Assembly: GCF_019578655.1 (NCBI RefSeq)
Contig: NC_063257.1
Span: 9,424,001-9,488,000, forward strand
DNA length: 64,000 nt
Direction: 5' to 3'
DNA from: Ricinus communis
Lineage: Eukaryota > Streptophyta > Magnoliopsida > Malpighiales > Euphorbiaceae
In this document: positions 1-26,120 of the stretch, in pieces
How the letters are laid out: each line of letters begins with the position of its first letter
Position numbering within the stretch: position 1 is the first letter of the stretch
Program-made: the position numbers and the translations under genes
Notes under the pieces: model-generated
What the model saw: the letters and a program-made list of their open reading frames with translations, nothing else
Told to the model about the DNA's origin: nothing
Database searches by the model: none

Positions 1-6457
<6,457 letters not shown>

Positions 6458-9400
6458 TAAGTCCTTATCAGCTTCAAAAGAATCCCTCTGCATGTAGTTC
6501 AATTACCGAACCAATTACATGGATTACGAGTGTAAATTTTTGGCTGTACTCAATCCATGATGTGATACATCGATGTGTTTTCTTTTATGATTATTGCTGC
6601 TGTTCATATTAATTCTTAAGTATTTCTAGATTAAAAAACTCCAGGGAGTAGACAATTTTGAAGCAATACATCCAACATTGGAGAGTCTGTTAGTATCTCC
6701 CCTGCTCTTCTACTTCTCCTTTTGGCTGTATAAAAAGTTGAACAGAAAAAGGGAAAAACTTTACATTGTTTTCCCATGGACAAGAAGCAAAATCTTGTTC
6801 CAATATTAAAAACTATAATCAGATTGCCCTGATTGATGGAAGCTGAGGGCGAAGTTAGTAGGAAGCAAAAAAACATTTACTGGAAGGCTGGGGAAAACAA
6901 TAGAACACCAAGTTGGTTGAAAAGATGACAAAATTCATGATTTTGCAGGGAAGGCATTCTGGTTGATTGCAGCCAGTTTTACTCTTTTCCGGCCAAGCCT
7001 GAGAAACATATTTCATAAATCCAGAAAGAGAAAAAGAAAGGAAACTTTAGAATGCTTCCTTTTCTTAGAAAAATCAGTGAAACCAACAAATGTAGCTAAT
7101 TCCTATTAGAAGATGCAATCAAACCTTGATATATGTATAGCTTAGATTTTGGTATCAAACCTGAAGGTCTGTCTTACCAGTTAGTACCCTCCACACAGCT
7201 AAGGGCAATCATCCCACTGGCGAACAACATTTTGCACAATTAAATTTGACAGATACTCCAGATTTATTTAGAGAACAAGGTTCAGGCAGACTGCCCTAAT
7301 TGGTCTTCTTACGTAAGAGGAGGGTGTGGGCGGTGATAAAATTTTGGGTTCAATTCTTTTTAGTCACTAGTCTGTGGAGATTAATTATGCCTTTCCTATC
7401 TGCTAATTGATGCAATTAATACATTTACAATGTCAGATTTTGTAAGAGAAGAAATAACCCATTGCTTCATGACAGATGAGCCTCCAATCAAGCTAAAAGG
7501 AAAAAGAAAAATTATATAAACTAATGTTTAAAAATATAGAGGGACCTTTTCTTTTTTTGTCAACTTATAAAGGGACCTTATGTCATGGCAATAAACTGAT
7601 TATTTACTGATTCCTATGCCATTAAATAATTGTCTAAAGTGCTTTCTCCTCCCATTAAAATGACCGAGTAACCTTTCTATAGTAAAAAAAAATTATTATA
7701 TAGTAAGATTTTTTTAATAGTGATACTTTATATAAGAATACACTCTATATAATAATAAAAAATTAGAGTTTCAATTTAAACCAGTTATAAATAGAAATAT
7801 TTTTTATTATAATAAGTTATAAATTTTTAAATTTTATTTTAAGAAAATATTTCTTTATATAATAATATTTATATATAAATTTAAAGAATATATGTTTTGT
7901 TATATTCTGTTTTATAATAGTATTAGTTTATCTCATTAATCATACTTGTATAATATGACAAGATACTTATATTTTATCTCTTATTTCTGTTATTTTATCA
8001 ATAAAATTAATACTATATCAATAAAATTAAATATTAAGTCCAAAAAAATTTAATATTTAAACCTTTATTAAATTATAATCTTCTCATAATAATAAATTTT
8101 ATCTAGTCTTAAATATAAGATTATAAAGAGATTTTACAATATCTTTTAACAATTTTGAGTCAATTTGAATCCAAATTTGCCTTTTGTTTTCTATAAATTT
8201 TTACAAATTTTGATTTCATAAATTAAAATACAATAGGGAAGAGGTTAACTTCATAAACATAAAAAAATTTCCTCTAGAAAATAAGATACCAATTACAACA
8301 AGAAAATAATTCAATTTTTAAACTAGAAAATAGTTGTTTGCTTTTTTTATTATTATTATTATTTAACAAATAAACATTTCTTTATTGCATTTATTTTATG
8401 AAAATCGAACCTTGAAAAAGCTTAACGGAAAACGAAAAGGCTAAAGGTGGAGTCAAACCGACCCAAAATTGTTTAGAGATCACAGTAATTCTTCTGTTCT
8501 TGGTCATTTTAGTGCAACGAGGAAGTACTTTCGGGAAAAGGGTTGCTTTAATCATTGATTTTAAAATATCAAAATAAACCAAGTTAAAAAGGATACCTTT
8601 TTTTTTAAACTAGTTAAAAAGGATATTTAAGTAGCCCTACTTGCATGCAAAGGGTGGCTCGGTTCTGTTAATTCAAACTTAAATTAATCTCCTTTCTAAA
8701 AAAAATAGAAAATATTTTAAAATCTACAAAAAAAAAATATTAGTTTTATTATGTAATTTCTTTTAAAGATAAAAAAATATTATTTTAATTATGTAAACGT
8801 TTTTTAGAGATGCCATTTTCTTAAATTTTATATTTAAAAATATGGTGTGATTTTTTTCAGTTATTTTTAAATTTTTCTTTGATTGTTTTATATAAAAAAA
8901 ATGAAACTATATTTTGATATTTTCTGACAGTAAAAGAAAATTAAATCTGTAAATTTACCAAAAAATGAATATTTTTATTATTTTTTCAAAAAATTTGACC
9001 GACTAGGTTATAATTTATATAAAATATATATCTTTTTAGAGTTTTACCATTATACTACCATTATAAATATATTTTTTAATTTACAAATAATTAATTGATA
9101 TTATTATAAATAATTTATTAATCGTATGTATTTTTTATTAATTTAAATTATCAATGAATCTATATATAGTTTTAATAATTTATACAAATAAAAATTGTAT
9201 AAATAAATCTCATAATTATAAAATACCATCGATTAAATTCTAAAAATATATAAAGAAATTTAATAATAAAAATAACATATTTAATTGATCGATAACCAAA
9301 TACTATATATAACTAACTAATATAAAATTTAATTATATTAATAAATTATTAAAATTAAAATTAAACTAAATTTTATAAACTTAAATAATCATATACTTAT

Positions 9401-10388
9401 AGTACATTAGAATTAGAATGACTCATACTTTTATACTTATTATAAAAGTTAACCAACTTAAAAGGTATATTTTTTTACATCCGTCGTAAAATCTAAATAC
9501 AAGCATAAGCATTTTACAATCTCTTACTGCTGAAAATAAACACCGTTACTATTGAGTTAAGTTTCAAGTACTTAAAGCAATATCATTAGCCCTTAAACTT
9601 ATAATTTAATTGATTCTAAATACCTCAATTTTTAAGTTGAATCTCTTTAACATCCATGAATTAAATCACTTCAATGATTTAATAATAAATCAAAATGTTT
9701 AACACCATAGCCTTAATTTAATAATAAGTGTCTTTTTCAATTTAAATAAAAAAGTTCCAAGTCCCCTCCCTTATTTGTTAATCAAAACGTCTGAAAATTA
9801 ATAAAATTTTCAAATTTCAACTATCTATCATCTTGATCTCAACATTTCTTTTAATGCAAATACACATAGGAATATTATATATATATATGTATTAATTATA
9901 CACTTGCACACTAATAAGGCTTTTACCTCATGTTTCTGCCTTTCAAAGATCACAATCACAACAAAATTCCATCGTACACGTGCAAGTGCATTGATGAACA
10001 TTACATATAAATCCCATATAATTTATGCATAGCATTATTATATGGCTCTTAACTGATTTTCCATGTTTATTCTATTCTTTAAGAACTTTGAACATGAGGC
10101 AGACAGAAGAAGATCCCACTAAAAGCCAACTAGTAGCAAGTACCCCAAGGGTTGCACTGATTTATGTATTTTGCTTACACTATTCTCATCATTGACGAGG
10201 AATTTAAGGAACTAAGAGACAGCAAATAATTAGAGTAACAAGTTGTCAAATAATTATTTATTTCTATTGTGAGCTAAGCTTCTTTACCTGCCCCACTTGA
10301 CTAAATATTAAATCAGTTACCACCTATTAGTGGGGATCAATGGTGCATAATTTGATCATCATGAACCCTATTAATCATTCAACTTAAT
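6458..10388. other. Spacer between SEC6 and the ERF gene
   Basis: The first several hundred bases are presumably SEC6 3' UTR and flank. From about 7500 the DNA becomes very AT-rich. A block at about 7780-8050 is similar to one at 31848-32110. I see no gene: open frames at 6631-6876 and 8391-8582 lack any domain or splice context. The last kilobase should hold the ERF promoter. Confidence 0.6.
7780..8050. repeat. Dispersed AT-rich repeat, copy 1
   Basis: This block shares an ordered series of words with 31848-32110: agttataaatagaaata, then aagaaatatt-like and ataatatttatata words, then atatatgtt, then a ttgtataatat word near the end. The similarity is interrupted by small indels. Boundaries, family and target duplication could not be fixed. 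It is probably an old dispersed transposon fragment. Confidence 0.4.
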
Positions 10389-10391
10389 ATG

Positions 10392-10400
10392 CATATAAAC
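10392..10400 (+). promoter_or_regulatory. Possible TATA box of the ERF gene
   Basis: The word catataaac lies 70-78 bp before the ATG at 10470 and just after an in-frame upstream ATG at 10389. If it is the TATA box, transcription starts near 10425. The ATG at 10389 would then be outside the mRNA, leaving 10470 as the start. This is position and motif only. Confidence 0.35.
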
Positions 10401-10469
10401 CAACCCTTTTCTTTTCCCCCTCACATTCAAAAACCAAAAGAGAAAATAAAGAGAAAAAGAAGAAGAAGA

Positions 10470-10919
10470 ATGGAAAATCTTCCTTCATTGCTTTACAGGA
10501 ACCCAAAAAGAAGCACAAGGCAGTCAAGTAAATACCTTGGAGTGAGAAGAAGGCAATGGGGAAGGTATGCAGCAGAGATTAGAAATCCATATACTAAAGA
10601 AAGACATTGGTTAGGCACATTTGACACTGCTGAAGAAGCTGCTGTTGCATATGATTTATCTTCAATCTCTTTTAGTGGCATTGAAAGAGCTCGTACAAAT
10701 TTTTACTACCCTTTCTTAACTCCAACATCTCCTCCACCGTCATTGCCTCTTCCTCCGCCCCCACCACCATCTCCTGAAATGGAAGATGGGGAGCAAGTTA
10801 GCATGGAGATCAATGAGACTGCCATCCAAGATAGTAATGATGATGATGAGTCTATGGTTATAGCTACCATCTTGCAAAGTTTTTACCAGTCCACTAATTG
10901 TAGTTCTTTCTATCCATAA
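10470..10919 (+). CDS. AP2/ERF transcription factor, group VIII-like (LEP/PUCHI/DRN type)
   Basis: This is an intronless gene for a nuclear DNA-binding protein of 149 aa. A single AP2 domain spans about residues 22-79: [19 protein letters not shown], then [19 protein letters not shown], ending ARTNF. The [15 protein letters not shown] start and the early position of the domain resemble ERF group VIIIb (LEAFY PETIOLE, PUCHI, DORNROSCHEN), which act in organ and meristem patterning. After the domain come a proline-rich stretch (about 88-102) and an acidic, Ser/Asp-rich tail. I chose ATG 10470. An in-frame ATG at 10389 would add 27 Lys/Arg-rich residues but overlaps a TATA-like word. The usual RRRPWGR is RRRQWGR here. 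The family call is firm; the exact orthologue is not. Confidence 0.88.
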   Translation: MENLPSLLYRNPKRSTRQSSKYLGVRRRQWGRYAAEIRNPYTKERHWLGTFDTAEEAAVAYDLSSISFSGIERARTNFYYPFLTPTSPPPSLPLPPPPPPSPEMEDGEQVSMEINETAIQDSNDDDESMVIATILQSFYQSTNCSSFYP

Positions 10920-11830
10920 GCTTAAGCTCAGGAAATATGATACTTTTATATGGATTCATTAGGTTTTCTACTCACTTACTATGCAAATTTAATAATACTC
11001 ATGGTAATAGAAATAGCATTCACTTAAGCGGCTCGAAATACTTTTGCCAGGTATAATTTCCTAACATTAGCAGAAAGTTGTTAATTCTGTCTTGATCATT
11101 GTCATGCAAGCTGAAATTATTAGCTTTCAATGGGTTATTTGCACTACCTAAAAGCAAAAACAAGACAAGTAGATAAATAAATGATAGGAAGCTCTAAGCT
11201 CGTACTCAACTTAAACATGGAAATAGCAATTGTTGCTGAAAAAGGAGAAAGCTCTACAAAAAAAGCTTGGCGCCCACTGTATTATGAGCATAAGAACCTA
11301 GATATGCATATGCAAGTTGGGAAAAGAAGAATACCAGATCATAGGTGATGTAAATTAAGACCAGGCGAACCTTAAATCTTACTGCTGTCGTCTCCAGTTT
11401 TGTCAATGTTCTCACTTCTCGTTGGCGCTGAAGGTTTGTCACTGGTTCCCAAGACCACAAAAACAGCTATAAAAACGCTTTTCAAGCTAGTAATTTTCAA
11501 ATGTTGCTAGGAGATCGAAGAAACATGCCTGAATCTAGTTTGTCCATATGAGCGTTATCATTTCTAAATAATGTTCAGAATCCGAGATGTCCATTAGAAA
11601 TCCTGACATCAATTAAAAAAGAAAAAAGAATTTTGTCAAGATGGAAGGGGAAGAACTGCATAAAAAGAGGGAGAAAAACCAAAACTTCCCACATTTTACT
11701 TCAAATAATCAATTATAGATCTATTTTCCACTGTATTTTGTTCTCCTCGGGTCGACTCTATCCTTCTTGTACATTAGCTAATTGTGGCTATAGGAGTAAC
11801 ATTCAATAGTTAATACAACATATATGACAT
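10920..11830. other. Convergent spacer between ERF (+) and PRP16 (-)
   Basis: This stretch presumably holds the 3' UTRs of both genes. A minus-strand open frame at 11254-11460 gives 68 residues (start MWSWEPVTNLQRQREVR) that look somewhat protein-like. It has no recognisable domain and no clear partner exon, so I do not call it a gene. Confidence 0.5.
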
Positions 11831-19378
<7,548 letters not shown>

Positions 19379-22300
19379 ATTTTACCAAAATTGAGATTGA
19401 GCAGACGCGTCCTCTAGGGTTTGTCTCTGTACACAAGCAAAGAACACAAGTTAAATTAAGATTCACATACAGATATGTATATTTAGCCAGAAATTGAAGT
19501 GAGAATTAAAAAAAGAAAAATCAAACAAACAAACACTAAGAAGAGAATAACAGAAGTTGGCTACCTTAAAGAAATTTATTTGAAAAATATCTAATCAGAG
19601 ATGACTAATCAGAATCAAATGGAGTTTTTTATTTCTCGTCTGCTCTTAACTGCGGAAATATATTTGAGAGAGAGAGAATCAGAGAACCGACATCGTTCCT
19701 TAGTAACGAAATTTCCCTGAAACAATTGGGCCGTATTTAACTAAGCCCAAGTCCAGTACGCTTGTATATCGCCCCAAATGCCTTTTCTTGTTATTATCTA
19801 TTGGATAGGCCGGGCTACACGGCAATAGGTGCTAAAGGATTTGGGTAAATTTCTGTATGCATTTAGTTTAGTGTAGTTTTTCTTAATGTTTTTAGTATTT
19901 TAATAATAAAAATTCTATAAAATTTAATTTTTTAATTTTCAGTATTCTTTTTCCAGATTTATATATCAAGAAAAAAATAAAAAAATCTTAATGATGAAAG
20001 TTACTGCCTTCTCGAGTCTCAGGAGGTGAAAGATAGGCGACTCTGAGGCTAAAGTTGAAGTTAATCCAGCTATAATTATTTTTTTGAAATCAATTTGCAC
20101 TTAATTGTCAAAAAAATTAAATTTGAAGGTTAAAACGGCAGTTTTTATAAATTTAGGGACCTAATTAAAATTTTTCAAACTTCCTCTATATAAAGCGGAT
20201 TGGAATTCTTGCACTCCGACATCATTTTCTGTAACAATTTCATGTCCAGGTATAGATTCTAGAAGTTTTTTTTATGATAATTATCATCTTTACTCATAAT
20301 TATTTAAATTTTTTAAAAAAAATGAGATATTTATCGATATTTCTAAATTATATAGTCTATCTTAAAGTTTCTTTTGAAACTCTACCTCTATAAATAGAAA
20401 GAGATGATTAGGATTTTGAGATAGGAATCAAAAACTGAAATTTGACAGTAAATGAGATCGGCATTTGAGAGACACTAGGATCGGAAAAACAGAAAGAAAA
20501 AAAAATATTGTCGTTCTTAGTCATCATTAGAAGAACTGAACCATTTAAGAAAGAATAATTTTAGAAAACAAGCCACTAAAGAAAGATCATTTTTTGAAAC
20601 AATTTCTAAATCGACAGAAAATTTCTCAAGCCAGATCCAGTACTAGATTCGTGCCCGGTCTTCGATTCAACTGCATCCTCATCACCTGAAACCCGTAGAT
20701 TCAACATTCACGGTGACAACTTGAAGATTCTTTCAATTATACATACACCATCATCATAAAATTAGTTCCTTCATTCCTCTTTTATTTTCTTATTGATTAT
20801 TTATTTTTAAAAACATGATTAGGATTTTGTTCTATGATAAATATGATTAGATTAGAGTTTTTTGAATATGCATGATTATTGGGTTCGATTTTGATAATAA
20901 AAACTTCGGATTTTGAAATCTAAAATTTTACTAATTAGGATTTTAGATCTAATTAAAAATATATTATATAATTAATATATAAAATTTATTTTTCTATTAG
21001 GTAATTATAGTTGTTAAATATGTTCTTAGTTGCCTTCTATTAGTTTACAATATTTAGAGTTTTTTTTAGTAATTTAGGATTTTGATAGTTTAATCGACTC
21101 ATGTTGCTTTTATTTTAATGTTTTATCCTATTTTCTTTTTATTCTAATCGATTTTAATATCTATGCATATAAATTTCGGCTTTAAGGATGCAAGAATGTG
21201 TTGACAAATGACAAATATCAGCTCGAAAACCCTAAAGCTAATCAGTTGTTCAAACTAGCCTCTAATTTTTATGCTTTTATGGCGATTTTTGATGTACTTT
21301 GGTTTCTGTATAGTTTTTTCGTATCATAGTTGTAGGCAGGTTGTAATAATTAGGTTTTACTTTCTACTTTTTTTGTTTATTTTTTGTTTACTTAATGAAA
21401 TATGTGATTGCATGATTGATTAATTAAAATGGGCACATGGACTTAGGTTTAAAAATTGATCCAATATGAATTTAGTAATCTAATAGGCTAATCAACTTTA
21501 ACTAGGCCTAAAACCCTAAAATCTAACGAGACTTAGTGGTTTTGGCATGCTTACTTAGGGCTTGGACTTAATTAGATTTAGGATCACACTGAATGAGCCT
21601 CATCATAATAAGTAATCTAATAGGTCTAAAGAGTGGAAATCAAAAAGCATAACATATAATTAGGCTAGACTAGGTGAGCCACATGCATAATCGACGAGTA
21701 AACTAGATTAACCATTTTAATACGGGCTGGGCTTGAATAAAATGGGCTAGACGTAGATTTATTATATGTGTTATATGATATACCTATGTATAAATTGCTT
21801 GTATTTTTAGGGAATAATTTATTAAATAATAAAATTAAAGACTAATATACACAAATAAGGAAGTTGGCTTCCAGATCTATTTTTGGACGCTGTAGCGTAA
21901 GCTTCATTATGAAATTTGAGAAATACCATCATTAGTAAAAGTGTCCCGGTAATTGCCCAGGTAGCGACTCTCATTTCCACGTCTCAGTGTTAGTGACTAG
22001 TTAGCGTATTTTCAATTAGATTAAAAACCCTTACAGTGTTGTAGTCACTAAAAACACTTGAACGCGCTCTCGAAACCGCCGCCCACACTAATGTCTTTAT
22101 GTATTTATTTACTTAAAATTTATAAAATTTGAATAAAATTTACATGAAATATTTTAATATATACATTGTTCTATAAATTACATACTAAAATATTCTTATA
22201 TAAATTTATTAAAAAAATTATATAAACTAATCTAGATTTTATAATTTTTCACTTAATAACTATAAAATACTAGTAAAATGGATTCTTGGTTAAAATTATT

Positions 22301-22869
22301 TTTGTTTATGGTCAATTTTAATGATATTCTGTATTGGGAAGCTAGCTAACCGCGAGTGGATGGAGTAGAGATGGTAAAATCCAACGCGGCAAATGGAAAA
22401 TTCGTCTTTTCCTCTTAAATTTAACCAAAAGTTCTATCTATCACATAAAATGGAATAGTTTGAGTTTTACTGCTCGATCTTTTATAGATTTTTTTTTCAA
22501 TTTTTACAAAATTAATGTATAGATATTTTTTATATTACTTATATTATTTTTGAACAGTTAATACTTAATTTTATTATTTATGTAGAACTATTATTGTGTA
22601 TAGATTTTTATTTAATTATTTTAAAAATTTTATTAAATTTTATTCAAAAAACTCTAGTTGCACACGAACTAAGATTAATTTTTTATATTCTTGGATAAAA
22701 AATTATGTATTCAAGTATTATTTTAAAATAAGAAAATAACAGCAACTGTACTAAAGATTGTAAATTATTCTCAAAAGGAAAAATTGTATTTACTTCTTTT
22801 TTTTAAATAAAAAGGAAAAAGAAGAAATCAATTATTTATTTGTGAAATTGGAATTGAATATTTTGAATA
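19379..22869. other. PRP16 5' leader and repeat-rich spacer
   Basis: About 19379-19700 is probably the PRP16 leader and promoter, with a GA-rich run near 19665. From about 20000 to 22100 there is less AT-rich DNA without open frames. It includes a TATA-like ctctataaatag near 20388 and a GC-richer end near 22050-22090 (gcgctctcgaaaccgccg). The block looks like decayed LTR-retrotransposon sequence, but no coding domain or paired LTR is visible. Confidence 0.4.
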
Positions 22870-24054
22870 GGGCTAATTGTAAAAATGATTATGATCTTTG
22901 GTGCTTTTTACGAATTTAATATAATTTTTTAATTTTGATAATTTCAGCATGAATTTTATAATTTTTTATAATTCAAAATAACGGTTGAAAAGTCTGGCAT
23001 AATTTTATTAACATGTCACGGGAGTTAAGTGAACTACTCCATGTAAACGCCGAATCAAGAATCTCATCTTTGCTTCGTTGCAAAAAAATCACAAACTTAT
23101 TTTTTATAATTTTACCATGACTTTTAAATTTTAAAAATCGATATAAGAATATTCATTTCAATTAAAACTAGTAATAAAAAAATTTAATTACAATAAGAAA
23201 AAGTATTAAAATTAAATTTTTTAGTAATTGAATATATGATTTAATTACAATAAGGAAGTTATGCATTTAATTAAAGTATAAAATATAAATATAATAAATA
23301 AGTGATATTTTTTTATTTTTAAATTACTAAAATTATTTAAGAAAATTATAAATGTGATTTTAATATTAATATTAATTAATTATAAAATTATAAGGTATAA
23401 GTAGGTTCTAAAATAAATTTTATAATTTATAATCTATAATTTTATTCATGATCAATCCTTAATTGCTTAACATAATTTAAAATTTATTTGTTTCACTTCA
23501 TAAGATATGAATAAATACTTTTAATAAATTTATCTTAATTTTCTTCAAAAGGAATTGATTAATATATATTACTTATTAGTGTTAGTAAGATAGGAGATAT
23601 ATTTTTAGGCGAATTCTTATGGAGTCTCACATTTTGTCTAGTTAAATAAATGACTTTCTTATTGCAATTAAATTTTTATATTAAGTAGTAAATATTTTAA
23701 TTTTTATTATTCTATTATTATAATTAAACTTATTATTCACTTATTTTAATTGAATTTATATCTTAAATATCAAATGTTTAAATTTATATACCAATTTGCC
23801 AAATATTAAAAAACGTAATAAAATCTTAAAAAATCAAAATTTGTAATTTTATTTATAATTAGATAAAGGTAAGATTCTTGACATGGCGTCTATATGGAAT
23901 AACTCTATTAACTCTGGTGCCGATTATGCCGGATTCTCAATTGGTGATTTGAATTATAAAAAATTATAAAATTCATGTTGAAATTACTAAAATTAAAAAG
24001 TCATGTTAAATTCGTAAAAAATACTAAAATCACAATTATTTTTGCAATTAGCAT
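22870..24054. mobile_element. Foldback Mutator-like MITE 1
   Basis: The element starts gggctaattg and ends caattagcat, which are inverted copies with two mismatches. It is flanked by a perfect 9-bp direct repeat, ttttgaata, at 22861-22869 and 24055-24063. The inverted similarity is not limited to the tips. Left-arm words such as ttttttataattcaaa and tttaattacaataag recur in reverse order near 23900-23970 and 23655-23680, so the arms run roughly 22870-23275 and 23640-24054. There is no open frame. A 9-bp duplication with long inverted arms points to Mutator-like, non-autonomous transposition. The superfamily is inferred from duplication length only. Confidence 0.8.
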
Positions 24055-25597
24055 TTTTGAATATTCTTACGAAGTGAATTTTATGAAATATTCAAAGTTA
24101 AGTTGAAGATATAAATTTATTTATGAAATTGGAATTGAATATATCATAAAAGATATAGAATACGTAATTTATATCTTTTATAATATTTAAATATTTTTAT
24201 AGTCTATTTAATATATCAATATGTCTTAAATATCATGTAGTTTAATATTATTAATTAAAGACGTATTAAATTAAATAAGCATTAAAAATTATAAAAATAA
24301 AATATAAATACATATTTATATAATATTATAATTAATTAATAAATATTTTTGAAATAATTTTTATATTACTATATAAATAAAATTCTAAAAATTTAAAAAA
24401 TATAGTTAAATTATTATTACTTTCTAAAATATTATAAATTAAAATTAAAAATTAAATTATATTTATAAATTTAATTTTATAATTAAAATAATAATAAATA
24501 CCGTACAGCCCAAACTTTTTTTACAAAATTTGTTAACAAGGTGGCATGCAACTTTTGCAATTTGCATGCACATAAATTAAGGATAAAAGCATCTACCATT
24601 GCTTAACTAAAATCAAATTCCTTTCGTAATTCAAGCAATACCTAATCGGCAGTACGTACATGCACCTGACTTAAATTTTGAAAAAGATAATGCACCAAAT
24701 TTCACCAATATAATTTTATATTAACATTGATCTCTCTGTAAATCCTTTTCTTTCCTCTTTTGCCCTTAAGAAATAGGGAATTCCTGTCCCTAACGTCTTA
24801 AATTGATGTTCTTCCAGGTGATTAATACAGGTCAAAAAGGAAGAAAAAAAAAAAAACATAGCCTTTGTTCAAAATTTACAGCCAACTGTGTGTTTATACA
24901 ATTTTTCTAAGAAATTATGATAGAAATAATCATTATATTTAATTTATTTAATTTTAGATTATATATTAGTTTAGTTATATTTACGAATGAGTGATAGATG
25001 CAATGTAAGAATAGAGTGATGACACTTAAAGAGCAGCACTACAAGAAAAATTCAAATGATAATTATAAATGAATTATATATAACCTTTTATTTTTTTCCT
25101 TTTTAAACATTTTATTATCATTGTATGAGAAAATTTATTTAAAGAAAATAAACACTCTAGAAATGAACATCAATTAAGGTGGAGGGAGGTTAGTTAACCT
25201 AATTAAACATTATATCTTACTTTTGCATACATAATTAAGCAAGAAAGAAAAAGATTTTCCTTAAATAGAAAAAGAAAAAAACAAAAGTAAATAAAACCAT
25301 TGAAGAGCTTGAAGTTTCCTTCACAAAAACCAAAGTACTATTAATACTACACTAACTAGCAGTGCAATATTAAACCAGAGCAGATCAAAGGGTATTTATA
25401 TTGTAGATTTGCAGAAGTACTATGTATATATATAATAATAATGCAGGAGAGAGACTGTTACAAACACACACAAGCAGATGGAAGAATACAGATATAGAAA
25501 ATCTAGGTAGGTGGCAATTGCTAGCTAGGAAGCAATTAATTAAAAGACTGAAGGAAAAGCTTTGAGAAGCAGCAGATATGCAAAATTAATACAAATA
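24055..25597. other. AT-rich spacer downstream of the small minus-strand gene
   Basis: No gene is visible. A 26-bp word before element 1 (22835-22860) recurs with one mismatch at 24116-24141. This suggests an older local duplication or a wider element around the foldback. The last ~150 bp before 25598 are probably the 3' UTR of the small gene. Confidence 0.5.
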
Positions 25598-25782
25598 TTA
25601 ATTAATCTGAGGCCCACTTCCACTGCTTACTGGTGGCTTTGGTGGAGGTTTAATTCTGGCAGGAACTCGACCTATATCTTCCTGTATATGTACATATATA
25701 CACAATATTTACAATTAATTTATGTAATATATATAAATATTATAATCTAACACTTTTTCTTCTTCTTCTCTTCATAGACTAG

Positions 25783-25816
<34 letters not shown>

Positions 25817-26120
25817 TTACAGTAATGAGGGGAGGATCTGTTGATGGGTCAAGCTCAGTTGTGGAAGAGGGTTCCTTGCCATATTCTTCAACCTCACCAT
25901 TAATATTCTGTTCTGAACTACTTGATGAAGAAGAAGAAGAGCAACTCTGATGGGTTCTAGTTTCAATACCTAAACACCTGAGAAGTACTTCAATTAGAAA
26001 GCAACGATCTATATTGTAGTTGTAGGAATTGCTGTTAACAGTAGTTACTGCAGCTTCCTTTTCTTTTGCTGTCACCTCATTTTGTGATGAGCTGATGATC
26101 CCTTCTACCTCCGTCTTCAT
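25598..26120 (-). CDS. Small plant protein of unknown function, two exons
   Basis: Exon 1 (25821-26120, exactly 100 codons) ends at a strong donor, ACT|GTAAGT. Exon 2 (25598-25681, 28 codons with stop TAA) follows an acceptor, TATACAG. Both meet in phase 0 and give 127 aa. The protein opens MKTEVEGIISSSQ. It has a conserved-looking hydrophobic core, RCFLIEVLLRCLGIE (about residues 39-53), a serine run (about 60-68), an acidic stretch with DPSTDPPLIT, and the end RVPARIKPPPKPP...GPQIN. There is no signal peptide, membrane segment or domain I recognise. The phase-0 join and the proline-rich second exon argue for a real gene. The intron carries a GA microsatellite. The function is unknown to me. 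Confidence 0.68.
25786..25813. repeat. (GA)n microsatellite in the intron of the small gene
   Basis: An uninterrupted GA dinucleotide run of about 14 units lies just downstream (in gene orientation) of the exon 1 donor. In the transcript it is a polypyrimidine (CU) tract. Confidence 0.95.

Noticed and set aside
6631..6876. Minus-strand open frame after SEC6
   Set aside because: Lies in the likely SEC6 3' flank, lacks any recognisable domain and has no splice context.
11254..11460. Minus-strand frame of 68 codons between ERF and PRP16
   Set aside because: Looks partly protein-like but has no homologue I recognise and no partner exon; PRP16 already ends with its conserved RPKKFGL tail upstream of it.
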